A stretch of 64,000 nt of DNA, from NCBI RefSeq assembly GCF_003003125.1, contig NZ_PVTZ01000001.1, positions 186,001 to 250,000 of the forward strand, in the 5' to 3' direction. The translations under genes were made by a program, and so were the position numbers. Each line of letters begins with the position of its first letter. Within the stretch, counting starts at the first letter, position 1. Positions 50,995 through 59,704 of the stretch are shown in pieces. The notes under the pieces are model-generated. The model did not search any database. It was not told where the DNA came from and was given only the letters and a program-made list of their open reading frames with translations. The stretch is from Laceyella sediminis. Lineage in GTDB: Bacteria > Bacillota > Bacilli > Thermoactinomycetales > Thermoactinomycetaceae.

Positions 50995-51275
50995 TATGAA
51001 ATAGGCATATATTTATACGCCAAAACACTAAGCACACAGTCGAATATAAAAAAACCTAAAAACAACTTTTTGTTCCGCGATAAATAATCCTTTTTATTCT
51101 GTGCAAATAAAAATTTAACCAGAAACGGTACCCATGGAACCACCCAAACAAACCCTACTTGTAATAACGACTTTAGCTCATCATGAACATAATCCGTTAA
51201 AATAAATAATAATCCTGCTACTAGCACACATCCTATTGCACTTACATTTACTTCTATTTTTTCTTTTCTACTCAA
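50991..51275 (-). CDS. Small membrane protein of the gpr element
   Basis: The 94-residue protein has about three membrane helices (VSAIGCVLVAGLLFILTDYV; FVWVVPWVPFLVKFLFA; LFLGFFIFDCVLSVLAY). The start is a TTG at 51275 with aagggag upstream. The gene is AT-rich. Together with its neighbours it may form the toxin-accessory or immunity part of the element; this is speculation. Not recognised. Confidence 0.55.
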   Translation of the reverse strand: MSRKEKIEVNVSAIGCVLVAGLLFILTDYVHDELKSLLQVGFVWVVPWVPFLVKFLFAQNKKDYLSRNKKLFLGFFIFDCVLSVLAYKYMPISY

Positions 51276-51313
51276 TTTCTTTTTCTCCCTTAGTTGTTGA
51301 CTCCAAATAGTAG

Positions 51314-51517
51314 TTACTCTGTAGTTAAAAATACGAAAATAATTATATAATTAAAACATAAAGGATAATCTACAAACCTTCTATAGATCGTCCCTTTTAG
51401 TTTAACGTTTACCTTCCACTTATGTTCAATCCAAACAATATTTATCCCATTAATCAAGCATAAAAGTAACGCATATTCGATACTATTAAAATATATACAC
51501 AACAAAACAAATGACAT
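51314..51517 (-). CDS. Doubtful small membrane ORF
   Basis: A 67-codon, very AT-rich ORF with two hydrophobic stretches (MSFVLLCIYFN, FNYIIIFVFLTTE). No ribosome-binding site precedes the ATG. It may be a gene remnant. The surrounding 51,518-51,735 stretch holds no gene apart from a hairpin. Confidence 0.3.
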   Translation of the reverse strand: MSFVLLCIYFNSIEYALLLCLINGINIVWIEHKWKVNVKLKGTIYRRFVDYPLCFNYIIIFVFLTTE

Positions 51518-51613
51518 GAAAATATAATTAATAAAAAAGAAACAGAATTACCTTTCGATAGTTATCATTAAACTTCTATTTCAGTTCATTGATCATCGTC
51601 TTAAATCCCCTTT

Positions 51614-51657
51614 GTTTAATAAGGTGGCAAGTACTGTACCATACCACCTTATTAAAA
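51614..51657. terminator. Bidirectional hairpin downstream of the TPR gene
   Basis: Perfect 12-bp arms TTAATAAGGTGG (51616-51627) and CCACCTTATTAA (51644-51655) with A/T runs on both sides. Confidence 0.75.
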
Positions 51658-51735
51658 AGGAGTTCAATTTAACTTTGACGCCCGATTGAGCTGCACAATC
51701 ATGGGATGTTCAACAAGACACCCATTACACATTTT

Positions 51736-52206
51736 TCATCCTTGGTCTTCAAATAACTGCGTATATTTCTTTCTCAGTCTTTGATATCTTCGTTTAGATA
51801 AAGAATGTTTCATACAATATTGATAAACCTCATTTGCTTTGTCATTCATACCTTTTTCCAAATATGCTATTATGATTTTGATAAATTGATCTTTCACCTT
51901 TATCCCTTCCGCTTGAATCAAAATAGGATAGGCTTTATCAAAATAAACGATGGCCTGATCTATTTCCCCCGTATCATAATAAAGCCTTCCTATATTGTAA
52001 TTTAATACTGCTCGTTCCAACTCATTTAAATCTCGTTTCAATCCCACCTGCAATGTTTGAATGGCTAATTTCTTATTTCGCAGAAGAAACTCATAATTAT
52101 GGGATCGTTCTAAGATATCATTGAAGGTACGGATTTTTTTGAAAAAACATTGATAAATAAGCCAAGTAATTACTAAAACACCGATAAATAAACGGATCCA
52201 GCCCAA
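51736..52206 (-). CDS. Membrane-anchored TPR-like protein
   Basis: The 156-residue protein has one N-terminal membrane helix (RLFIGVLVITWLIYQCFF) and a cytoplasmic or surface helical-repeat part with TPR character (NYNIGRLYYDTGEIDQAIVY, then KDQFIKIIIAYLEKGMNDKA). The TTG at 52206 follows ggagg with 8-nt spacing and is preferred over the ATG at 52221. It lies directly downstream of the RHS gene on the same strand. That is where an immunity gene is expected, but TPR proteins are not typical immunity folds. Confidence 0.65.
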   Translation of the reverse strand: MGWIRLFIGVLVITWLIYQCFFKKIRTFNDILERSHNYEFLLRNKKLAIQTLQVGLKRDLNELERAVLNYNIGRLYYDTGEIDQAIVYFDKAYPILIQAEGIKVKDQFIKIIIAYLEKGMNDKANEVYQYCMKHSLSKRRYQRLRKKYTQLFEDQG

Positions 52207-52225
52207 TGATATAACCTCCATTTGA

Positions 52226-52259
52226 AAAGAGCTAGAAAAAGATTTATTTCTAGCTCTTT
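52226..52259 (-). terminator. Hairpin between the RHS gene and the TPR gene
   Basis: Perfect 13-bp arms AAAGAGCTAGAAA (52226-52238) and TTTCTAGCTCTTT (52247-52259) with an 8-nt loop. It lies 20 bp before the TPR start codon, so it may partly uncouple the two genes. Confidence 0.75.
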
Positions 52260-52276
52260 ATTATTAACTTACAATA

Positions 52277-55200
52277 TTACCAACGGTTAATTCGATTATG
52301 AAGATACCGCTCTACTCGTGTTAAACCTTTATCAATCGATCTACCTACATGAGTACGATCAAACCAGCCCTCGTAATTAAATAGCTTGTTTCCTGCAGAA
52401 GCTATTCTACTGGCAGTACCTATTACATTTCCAAGCAAATATCCTCCGAGTGCTCCACGAAGAAATGATTTGAAAGATCTTCGCAAAATATATTTTTCAA
52501 ACAGATGAAATTCAGACCTTAACTTTCTATATGTCTTAAACCCTGCACCAAATCCTCCTAAAAATAAGAATGCAATGTTTGTAAGGGTATTTTGTCTCAT
52601 ATCACTAAATAGTGCAGAAACAACTCGATGTAATAACTTTTTTAATGATCTTTTAAAAGACCATCGTCCAGTAGGATCTATGCTATTTACAGGATTATTT
52701 TCTGCATACGTATACTTATTCAGACTCAGTGGTTCTTTTTCAAATCCCTCAAATGTATCCCTCGTCAAAAATCTTCCCGTCTCTGGATTATAGTACCTGC
52801 TTTGCAAGTAATACAATCCCGTTTCCTTATCATACCGATAACCGGCATAGGTATAGGGATTTTCAACCGTACCCGTTTGGTTGACGAGGTTTCCAAATGC
52901 ATCATAGGTATAAGTGTTTACAACAGCACCTGTTTGATCCGTGAGTGCTACCACATCCCCATGCCCGTTCAACTGATAGAAATACGTCTTTCCACCACGA
53001 AACATGCTAACAGGTTCATTTTCTGAACCATAGGTGTAGCTCGCTACAACCGCTCCACTTTGATCTGTTTCATACGCCACATTGTTGTTTTGATCATAAT
53101 GGAACGTAATGGTACCCGATGCCGTCGTCATCGTCTTCCGCATGCCATCCGCACGATAGGTGAACGAAGCGATCGTATTTCCTGCGCTGTCTTTAACAGT
53201 GGTCAATCGGTTATCCACGTCATAGACGTACGTCTTGTTGCCATCACTTAGCAGGTTGCCGTTGGTGTCGTAGGTGTAGGTCGTACCGTTGACGGAAGTA
53301 AGCTGATCTGCATCATCATAAGTATAAGTGGTTGTCGTCACCGTTCCGCTTGGAGACGTTACCTTTTTGGTTAGACGATTACCCACAGCATCATAGGTGT
53401 ATTCATAAGTCGTGCCATCGGGACGGGTTTCTTTGGTCAATTGATCAAGTTCATCGTACACATACGAGGTCGTGCCCGCTTTGGATGTGACTGATGTAAT
53501 ATTGCCTTTATTATTGTAAGTATAGACAAAGCTGTCAATCTGGTTTCCGTTTTTGTCAAAAATGTCGCGTGCTATCAAATCTCCCGCGCCATTATACCGG
53601 TTGAAGGTCATGTTGCCGTCAGCCGTTTTACGGCGAGCAACTTGGTCTTGCTCGTTGTAGTTGAACCATGCTTGGTTGGTACCATTGGATGTGATTTTGG
53701 TTAGTTGATTGTTCCCATTATACCCATAGTCTTGTGTAATCACTGTAGATCCAGCGGTCAGCTTTTGTTGGGTTACGTTTCCATTGGCGTCATAGGTATA
53801 ATCCGTTTGATTGCCATTTGGCTCTTTCACTTGTTTCAGGCGGTTGTCAGCATCATAGGCATATTCAGTCGATTTGCCGCTAACTACATCGGTTTCCTTG
53901 GTGAGGTTATTGTTGGCATCATAGTTAAAAGTGTATGTTTGCGTACCATTGTAGGAAATAACGTCTTGTCGGTTAACACTGTCGTAGCCATACGAAACAC
54001 TGTTACCGTTCGGGTATGTGATCTTGGTTTGGTTTCCATTCAGATCGTAGTCATACGTTGTCGTTTTGTTATTAGCGTCGGTAACACTTTTTATTTGATT
54101 TAATTCGTTGTAGGTATAGGTCGTTTCCTTGTTTTTGGCGTTGATGACCTTGGTTTTGTTGCCCGCCGCATCGTATTGGTATTCGGTGGTGTGATTTTTC
54201 GCATCAGTCACCTTGGTCAGGCGATCCAGCGCATCGTAAGTGAACTTCGTCGTGTCCAATCCAACCTTTTCACTGGTCGTGTTGCCAACCGTATCATAAG
54301 TGCGTTGTGTGACCCGTTGCTCAGGATCGGTAGTTGACGTTTCATAGTTGTTGTTGCTGTCATAGCCATGGTAGGTGGTAATGGCATCCGGCACCACTTT
54401 AGCCGTGTCAAACCAAGCTGTTCCCGTTTGATTGCTGTACTCATAGTACACCCTGATTCGATCAAAGGGTTTGGTTGTTTTTATTTCGCTGGCAATATGT
54501 TGCCAATCGTGAGACTTTGAGCGATCAAAGTTAAATGTAAACTTCTCCACTACATCAGTTCCCACACTGGAATCATAGGTATTGATAATGTATCCGTAAA
54601 TGCCATTTGGGTTCGGATTTTCCGTTTTGGAAAAGCCAGATACAGTTAAGATCGAACCCGCTCCACCCTTTAAGTTGACATCTTGGTACACCGTTTTGTA
54701 TTTTGCTGAATCCCCAACCAATTTGACTGAACGTACACCACTATATGTTTCTGTGGCATCTAGGCCGTCCCCTGCCGCTGTGTCTCCTTGCAAATACCAA
54801 CGATCTGGAATTTTGTCGCCAGCGGGATCGATATCTCGTTCAAAGTCGCTGTTTTCCAATACGTTATATGCTCCGTAATGCCCTTCTTCGATTTGCAAGC
54901 CATCAAACCAATACGTTCCTCCATATTGGCCATTGATTCCGCTGATATACCCGCGTATTTGCAACTGGTCATATCCTGTCAATGTTCCCGGATCGAGAGA
55001 CAAGTGGATGCGGGTCGCTTCTTGCGTGCCTGTAATGCCAGCACCGGCGATGGCTGTGGACGCTCCAGTTTTGGAGTTGAACGCAAACGCATAGATGCTA
55101 CCTCGTCCCTGTGCGCCACTCGTTTTTACATATCCGCTCAGTACATAGGTTTTATTGGGATCGTAAGCAACTTTATCACTGGCAATGGCCGTAGCCCCAG

Positions 55201-58000
55201 AGACATTGGAAATTTTGATGCTTTTATTCCCCAAGGTGATGCCATCTGTTGTAAGGCCTGTACTATCCCAAGAGATATCAACTGATCCACTCGGCACTTT
55301 GCTCCAATTGTCCGGCCAATTGTCACTGTTGCGATCCAGCTCAAAACTCCCATTGATAGCCAAGTTATTGCCAGGGCTCATCGCCGATGTTTCCGACAAG
55401 ACGTTGCCATAGGCATTGTATTTGGTCGCAGTTGATTTTTCGACTGGATCAGTAGAGGCCGTCAAATTGTTTTTATCATCATATTCGTTGGTTGTGGTGT
55501 TGCCGTTGGCATCTGTTTCCGTCACCGGATTGTTCTTGCTGTCATAAGTGGTGCTACTCGTGTTGTTGAGTGGCGTACTGGTGCTAGTCAGATTTCCTTT
55601 CTCATCATACGTATAATTGTAAGTACCCGTGCTGTCAGTTGCGTTGGCGTTGCCGTCTTTGTGGCTGATCAATTGGTTTTTGTCGTCATAATCAAACGTG
55701 TTCTTAATATTGAAACCAGTCGGATCTTGCGTTGTTTGGATCACATTTCCATACGTGTTATGGGTATAAATCGTTTTCGTTCCTTTTGGATCAATGACGG
55801 TGGTGGTGTTATTGACTGCATCATAACTAAATGTTGTTTTCGCCGTTTGTTTCGCACCATTTACTGTGATGGGATAAGATACAGTATTCACCCGGTCACT
55901 GTCCGTGTCATAACTGATTGTTTTCGTATGGTTGTTTGGATCAGTAATCGATGTAAGGTTGTGGTTATCGTCATAGCCATATGACTCTGTTGACACCACC
56001 GCACCCATTGCATCCTTGTGTGTGATACCAGTCAAATTGCCGTTCGCGTCATAGGTGTATTCCACTGAACGATTAGCGGGATCAGTCACTTTGCTGACTC
56101 GGTTGTTGGTGTCATAAGCCAGCGTAATTTGTCTACCCGACGCATCGGTAATGGACGTGGGCAGGTTGTCGGTATAAGCAATGGTTGTTGTGTTATTGTT
56201 ACTATCAACAATGGAGACCAGTTTTTTGGCTGAGTTAAAATTATATTTTGTCTGATCCGATGTGATCAGGGTAAAGGTACCGTTACTGTTTTTCACTAAT
56301 TCCAAATTAACTCCACCAGGTGCTTTATAGGTACCCGTTGATACTCCGCCCGATCCATATTCCGGTGTAAACGTATGTGTGGTACCATCGGCATCAGTGT
56401 AAGCGACCGGCCCGCTGGAGTCCATGGATAGACTTTGTTCTAGATTGGAGATCCAACCATAGCCAAAAATACCACTTTTGTTTGAACGGCTGTTATAAGC
56501 CCGTTCCACCGACAAACCTGGACCGCGGCCACTGATACTGACATCCGTATCCTGCAAATAATAGTTACCGTTATAAGTATTCACATTAGAAGCTACTGTC
56601 GTCCAGAAACTTTCTACTCCTATCGGGTCGATGGTATAAGTAATGGTCAACTTGGGCTTTTGCGAGTTGTTTGGATCAGGATCGAGATAGTCACTGGATC
56701 GGAATCCTTTTCGGTTATTGCTTTCCGAATTCAGGCGCAACATCACCCCATAGTTAGAGCTGGTGCCTGCATACCATTGTTTTGTTAGTGAAGTGATATC
56801 AAAATCATAAGCTCCCACAGCTCCAACCGACTTCGTGGAGATAGGTGTTGTACCAGATGATGGTTGGTTGCTTCCCTTGATATCAGTAGAGTTCCAATCC
56901 GAGGTGACTGGATAAACATTGACTTGCTCTGTATGAGTGGTTGCGTATTGATGCAATGTAAGCGTCGCTGACGAAATGTTCGCTCCACTCAACAATGGAG
57001 ATAGTGCGAACTTGAGATACGAACGATATTCTCCCGTACCATAAGTCGGATCAGTATAGGTCCCTGTGAGCAAATATGAAGAAGTGCCAAAGTTAACATT
57101 TTTACCATTAGTGGAATTTGTGACTGTGGCATCGTATGTCTTAAGTGCACCTTGCACCGAAACAGATGGATCGATCACCACTGGATATGCCCGCTTTTCA
57201 TCCTTTAACCAAGCGGTATCCACTTTCAAATCAATAAACGTTTGGTTTTTCTCCTCACGCAATTCATATCTGGCACCAAAGGATTGCTCATCATTGGCAT
57301 CCACCATAAAAGGTCGAGGGATGGCAAACACCGTGTTACCCTTGTTGTCCAAAAATGAAAGGGAACCGTCTTTCTCTTGTTTGACATCCACATTTTTCGT
57401 TTTTAAAGATAATGTATAAGTAGACTGACCCGTGTATTTTTGCAAAATCCAGGCTTCTTTAAAACCTGTATTGGTGACATAATAGCTCAGATCCGTATTT
57501 GGATAAACCGAGGGATAAGTCACTTTGTTCTTATCTTTTTTCGCGGCTACATTGGCACCGTCAACCAATCCAAAATCGATGTGGGCTTGTCCCAATTGCA
57601 AACGAACGACTTTCTTTCCCCGGCTACGTGGAGCAAACCCCACTTGAAATTGGTTTCCTCCATTTGCGAGGGAAAGTTCAGCATCATCTGCGGCGGCCGC
57701 TTTTTTGAATTTGACTTCTTTTATCTCTTTTATCTCGTTATCAATTTCTACCCATTTATCTCCCTTTTTATAGTGAATAGGTTCCAAATATTCTTCCAAA
57801 GTATATGTCTTTTTGTCTGGAGAAATATAGGTTTTCGAAGTGGCAGTCCGCATGTGTTCCAATTCAACTTGCTTGGGTGCGGGAGCTGCCAAGACATCAA
57901 ATGTTGCTTGTGGCCAGAGAGTGAAGATCAATGCCAGTACAATGGTAATCGATACGACACTGCGAATTCGCGCGTATCGTTCAGCATAAAAAAATTGCAA
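52277..58000 (-). CDS. RHS/WapA-like secreted polymorphic toxin
   Basis: The 1907-residue protein starts with a signal or anchor segment (SVVSITIVLALIFTLWPQAT). Next come a DNRLRE-type beta domain typical of wall-associated proteins, a DUF6531-like start of the RHS barrel, many YD repeats, and two inserted jelly-roll/carbohydrate-binding-like modules (LAINGSFELDRNSDNWP and VLENSDFERDIDPAGD). The RHS core ends with YYLQSRYYNPETGRFLTRD and NNPVNSIDPTGRW. The last ~127 residues are the variable tip: basic, with two hydrophobic helices (TNIAFLFLGGFGAGF, LRGALGGYLLGNVIGTAS). No known toxin fold is recognised; membrane disruption is possible. The TTG at 58000 follows aaggg and is preferred over starts up to 58039. 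Confidence 0.88.
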   Translation of the reverse strand: MQFFYAERYARIRSVVSITIVLALIFTLWPQATFDVLAAPAPKQVELEHMRTATSKTYISPDKKTYTLEEYLEPIHYKKGDKWVEIDNEIKEIKEVKFKKAAAADDAELSLANGGNQFQVGFAPRSRGKKVVRLQLGQAHIDFGLVDGANVAAKKDKNKVTYPSVYPNTDLSYYVTNTGFKEAWILQKYTGQSTYTLSLKTKNVDVKQEKDGSLSFLDNKGNTVFAIPRPFMVDANDEQSFGARYELREEKNQTFIDLKVDTAWLKDEKRAYPVVIDPSVSVQGALKTYDATVTNSTNGKNVNFGTSSYLLTGTYTDPTYGTGEYRSYLKFALSPLLSGANISSATLTLHQYATTHTEQVNVYPVTSDWNSTDIKGSNQPSSGTTPISTKSVGAVGAYDFDITSLTKQWYAGTSSNYGVMLRLNSESNNRKGFRSSDYLDPDPNNSQKPKLTITYTIDPIGVESFWTTVASNVNTYNGNYYLQDTDVSISGRGPGLSVERAYNSRSNKSGIFGYGWISNLEQSLSMDSSGPVAYTDADGTTHTFTPEYGSGGVSTGTYKAPGGVNLELVKNSNGTFTLITSDQTKYNFNSAKKLVSIVDSNNNTTTIAYTDNLPTSITDASGRQITLAYDTNNRVSKVTDPANRSVEYTYDANGNLTGITHKDAMGAVVSTESYGYDDNHNLTSITDPNNHTKTISYDTDSDRVNTVSYPITVNGAKQTAKTTFSYDAVNNTTTVIDPKGTKTIYTHNTYGNVIQTTQDPTGFNIKNTFDYDDKNQLISHKDGNANATDSTGTYNYTYDEKGNLTSTSTPLNNTSSTTYDSKNNPVTETDANGNTTTNEYDDKNNLTASTDPVEKSTATKYNAYGNVLSETSAMSPGNNLAINGSFELDRNSDNWPDNWSKVPSGSVDISWDSTGLTTDGITLGNKSIKISNVSGATAIASDKVAYDPNKTYVLSGYVKTSGAQGRGSIYAFAFNSKTGASTAIAGAGITGTQEATRIHLSLDPGTLTGYDQLQIRGYISGINGQYGGTYWFDGLQIEEGHYGAYNVLENSDFERDIDPAGDKIPDRWYLQGDTAAGDGLDATETYSGVRSVKLVGDSAKYKTVYQDVNLKGGAGSILTVSGFSKTENPNPNGIYGYIINTYDSSVGTDVVEKFTFNFDRSKSHDWQHIASEIKTTKPFDRIRVYYEYSNQTGTAWFDTAKVVPDAITTYHGYDSNNNYETSTTDPEQRVTQRTYDTVGNTTSEKVGLDTTKFTYDALDRLTKVTDAKNHTTEYQYDAAGNKTKVINAKNKETTYTYNELNQIKSVTDANNKTTTYDYDLNGNQTKITYPNGNSVSYGYDSVNRQDVISYNGTQTYTFNYDANNNLTKETDVVSGKSTEYAYDADNRLKQVKEPNGNQTDYTYDANGNVTQQKLTAGSTVITQDYGYNGNNQLTKITSNGTNQAWFNYNEQDQVARRKTADGNMTFNRYNGAGDLIARDIFDKNGNQIDSFVYTYNNKGNITSVTSKAGTTSYVYDELDQLTKETRPDGTTYEYTYDAVGNRLTKKVTSPSGTVTTTTYTYDDADQLTSVNGTTYTYDTNGNLLSDGNKTYVYDVDNRLTTVKDSAGNTIASFTYRADGMRKTMTTASGTITFHYDQNNNVAYETDQSGAVVASYTYGSENEPVSMFRGGKTYFYQLNGHGDVVALTDQTGAVVNTYTYDAFGNLVNQTGTVENPYTYAGYRYDKETGLYYLQSRYYNPETGRFLTRDTFEGFEKEPLSLNKYTYAENNPVNSIDPTGRWSFKRSLKKLLHRVVSALFSDMRQNTLTNIAFLFLGGFGAGFKTYRKLRSEFHLFEKYILRRSFKSFLRGALGGYLLGNVIGTASRIASAGNKLFNYEGWFDRTHVGRSIDKGLTRVERYLHNRINRW

Positions 58001-58172
58001 ACTTATCCCTTCTTTCATCATGCTAATTAAATGCGACACAAAATAGTCACAACTACATTATATAATTTAATTACTCATAAATAATAAATCAATTATTTTT
58101 TATCTAGTTTTTAAATATTTTTTTGTTTATAAACAGATTATATATTTTATCCCATTTTAAGTAATTCGCGCT

Positions 58173-58355
58173 CTATTCTGTAAAAGCCCCTTCAAAACGA
58201 TTTGAAAAAATAAAGCCCAGCACTCCCTTGCCAGGCTCATAATCAATAAAAGACTTATCAGTTTTAAGTTTTTCATCTTGATATAATGCGCTTATATGAT
58301 GTCGAAGTAAACTTTCACTTATTTTTAAACATCCCTCTGACTGTGAACAACTCAA
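58173..58355 (-). CDS. Doubtful 60-residue ORF at the right end of the element
   Basis: The frame starts with a TTG at 58355 (no clear ribosome-binding site) and reads MSCSQSEGCLKISESLLRHH through DKSFIDYEPGKGVLGFIFSN to the stop. The composition looks protein-like, and it could be a decayed immunity or toxin-tip gene. It lies just after the sequence that would extend the recombinase in the circular form. Around it, 58001-58172 is very AT-rich and probably holds the RHS promoter (TATAAT at 58057-58062). Confidence 0.3.
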   Translation of the reverse strand: MSCSQSEGCLKISESLLRHHISALYQDEKLKTDKSFIDYEPGKGVLGFIFSNRFEGAFTE

Positions 58356-58439
58356 CCAACTTTAATTAACACCTGTTTTTTGATGGGAACAGGGAACGTC
58401 CTAGCAATCCTTTTGAACAAATGGATCGTTTCCATGCCA

Positions 58440-58461
58440 GCAATATTATAACTGTCGGAAC
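58440..58461. other. Right junction of the gpr element: recombinase arm plus core
   Basis: The element-side arm GCAATATTATAACTGTCGGA (58440-58459) precedes the core AC (58460-58461) of GGAACTCC (58457-58464). Paired with the left-junction arm it makes a 16/20 inverted repeat around the core, as expected for the attP of a serine integrase. The other side is gpr coding sequence. Confidence 0.9.
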
Positions 58462-59190
58462 TCCAATCGCAATCACCGGTACACCCAATGTTTCTTTGGT
58501 AAGGGCTTTGCGCTTGTTGCCCACCCCTGAGCCAGGATGAATACCGGTGTCAGCTACTTGGATGGTGGTGTTCACACGGCTGAGCGCTCTTGACGCTAAT
58601 GAATCAAAGGCGATGACGAAGTCTGGTTTCGTCTTTTCCACCACGCCGCGCACGATCTCGCTCGTCTCGATCCCCGTGATGCCCAGCACGCCCGGTGACA
58701 GTGCGCTGATCGGCCGATACCCTTCAGCGACGGACTCGGGCGCCAGCTCAAACAGGTGGCGGGTGACGAGGGTGTGTTTGACGACAAGCGGCCCGAGGGC
58801 GTCGGCCGTGACATTCCAGTTGCCGAGGCCGACGATCAGGCCGGAGTCGTCAAGGCCAATGCCAACCTCATCCAAAAAACGGCTGAATTGCTGGGCAAAG
58901 TGTTCACTTACACGCTTTTCCAGCATGGAATCTCTGCTTCTCAGTGCCGGCACTTCCAACGTCAGATAGGTGCCAGGCACTTTGCCGATCGCTTCACTGC
59001 CCGCTTGGTCATCGATCCAGATCCAGCTGGTGGTAATGCCTTCTTCGGTGTTCTCTTCAATCCGTACGCCGGGGATGTCGCTTGTGCCCCCCCGCTCTTC
59101 TACCGCCATCTGATGCGCTTCCCGTGCAAGGTCTGTGCGGATGGAGTAGCCAGACAAATCGATTTGGTGTTCAGTGCGCTCTGCGTTCAT
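58461..59190 (-). CDS. gpr: Germination protease GPR, N-terminal part (split gene)
   Basis: These 730 nt encode the N-terminal two thirds of GPR, the aspartic-type protease that degrades SASPs on germination. The propeptide region ([20 protein letters not shown]) is followed by the conserved Asp segments [15 protein letters not shown] and [15 protein letters not shown]. In the integrated state the frame continues to a TAA at 58366, adding 27 foreign residues after GVPTV. The ATG at 59190 follows ggggagg. Joined at the core to 47385-47009 the product has 368 residues, the Bacillus length. A SigG/SigF-type promoter precedes it. Confidence 0.95.
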
Positions 59191-59266
59191 GAATGAATCT
59201 TCCTCCCCGTTGCATCCATGGGTGGATGCCACCTTTGTTCGGGACACCTCCCCGACAATCCGCTAA

Positions 59267-59296
59267 TAGTTTGCTTTTTGCTGATTTATTTATTCC
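59267..59296 (-). promoter_or_regulatory. SigG/SigF-type forespore promoter of gpr
   Basis: On the minus strand GGAATA (59291-59296), 17 bp, then CAAACTA (59267-59273) is close to the SigG consensus TGAATA-N17/18-CATACTA. gpr is known to be SigF/SigG-dependent in Bacillus. Confidence 0.7.
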
Positions 59297-59310
59297 TCTG
59301 GCTTGTGTTA

Positions 59311-59339
59311 TTGCTTTTTGCCATAGCTCATGCTAGAAT
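59311..59339 (+). promoter_or_regulatory. SigA promoter of rpsT
   Basis: TTGCTT (59311-59316) and TAGAAT (59334-59339) are 17 bp apart, 57 bp upstream of the rpsT start, and divergent from the gpr promoter. Confidence 0.75.
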
Positions 59340-59395
59340 ATTGCATGTTGCATAAATGGGATGCGGAGATCAGAATCCCACAGGAGGTGAATGTA

Positions 59396-59662
59396 TTGGC
59401 TAACATTAAGTCCGCAATCAAACGCGCTAAAACCAACGAAATTCGCCGTCAGCGCAACGCTTCCCAAAAGTCTGCTATGCGTACGGCTGTGAAAAAGTTC
59501 TTGGTTGCCGTTGAACAACAAGACAACGAAAAAGCAACCGTTCTGTACAAAGAGGCTGCTCGCACTTTGGACAAAGCCGTAACCAAAGGCCTGATCCATA
59601 AGAACGCTGCAGCTCGCAAAAAATCCCGCCTCGTAAAAAAACTGCAAGCATTGCAAGCGTAA
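59396..59662 (+). CDS. rpsT: 30S ribosomal protein S20
   Basis: The 88-residue basic protein begins [20 protein letters not shown], diagnostic for S20. The start is a TTG at 59396 with aggaggtg seven bases upstream, typical for rpsT; the longer upstream frame is not used. It is divergent from gpr, as in Bacillus. Confidence 0.96.
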   Translation: MANIKSAIKRAKTNEIRRQRNASQKSAMRTAVKKFLVAVEQQDNEKATVLYKEAARTLDKAVTKGLIHKNAAARKKSRLVKKLQALQA

Positions 59663-59674
59663 TGCAGCTTATGA

Positions 59675-59704
59675 ACGACCCGCTTTGTTGGGTCGCTTTT
59701 ATTT
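59675..59704 (+). terminator. Terminator after rpsT
   Basis: CGACCC (59676-59681) pairs with GGGTCG (59690-59695), followed by a T-rich tail. Confidence 0.8.

Larger units (their letters stand above)
47386..58460. mobile_element. Skin-like 11,075-bp intervening element in gpr
   Basis: The element separates the two parts of gpr and is bounded by GGAACTCC in direct orientation. It carries a large serine recombinase at one end, a small candidate directionality factor, an RHS/WapA-like toxin, a TPR protein and small membrane proteins. No phage structural, replication or packaging genes are present, so it is not an intact prophage. Several genes are clearly more AT-rich than the flanking chromosome. 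Excision at the core would restore gpr exactly and create a circle whose att site is a near-symmetrical inverted repeat. Confidence 0.95.

Noticed and set aside
52277-58000. Tandem DNA repeats or a CRISPR-like array
   Set aside because: The repetitiveness is at the protein level (YD/RHS repeats with varied sequence); there are no identical, evenly spaced repeats. No CRISPR array was seen in the window.
47386-58460. Element as an intact prophage
   Set aside because: It contains a serine recombinase but no capsid, tail, terminase, lysis or replication genes.
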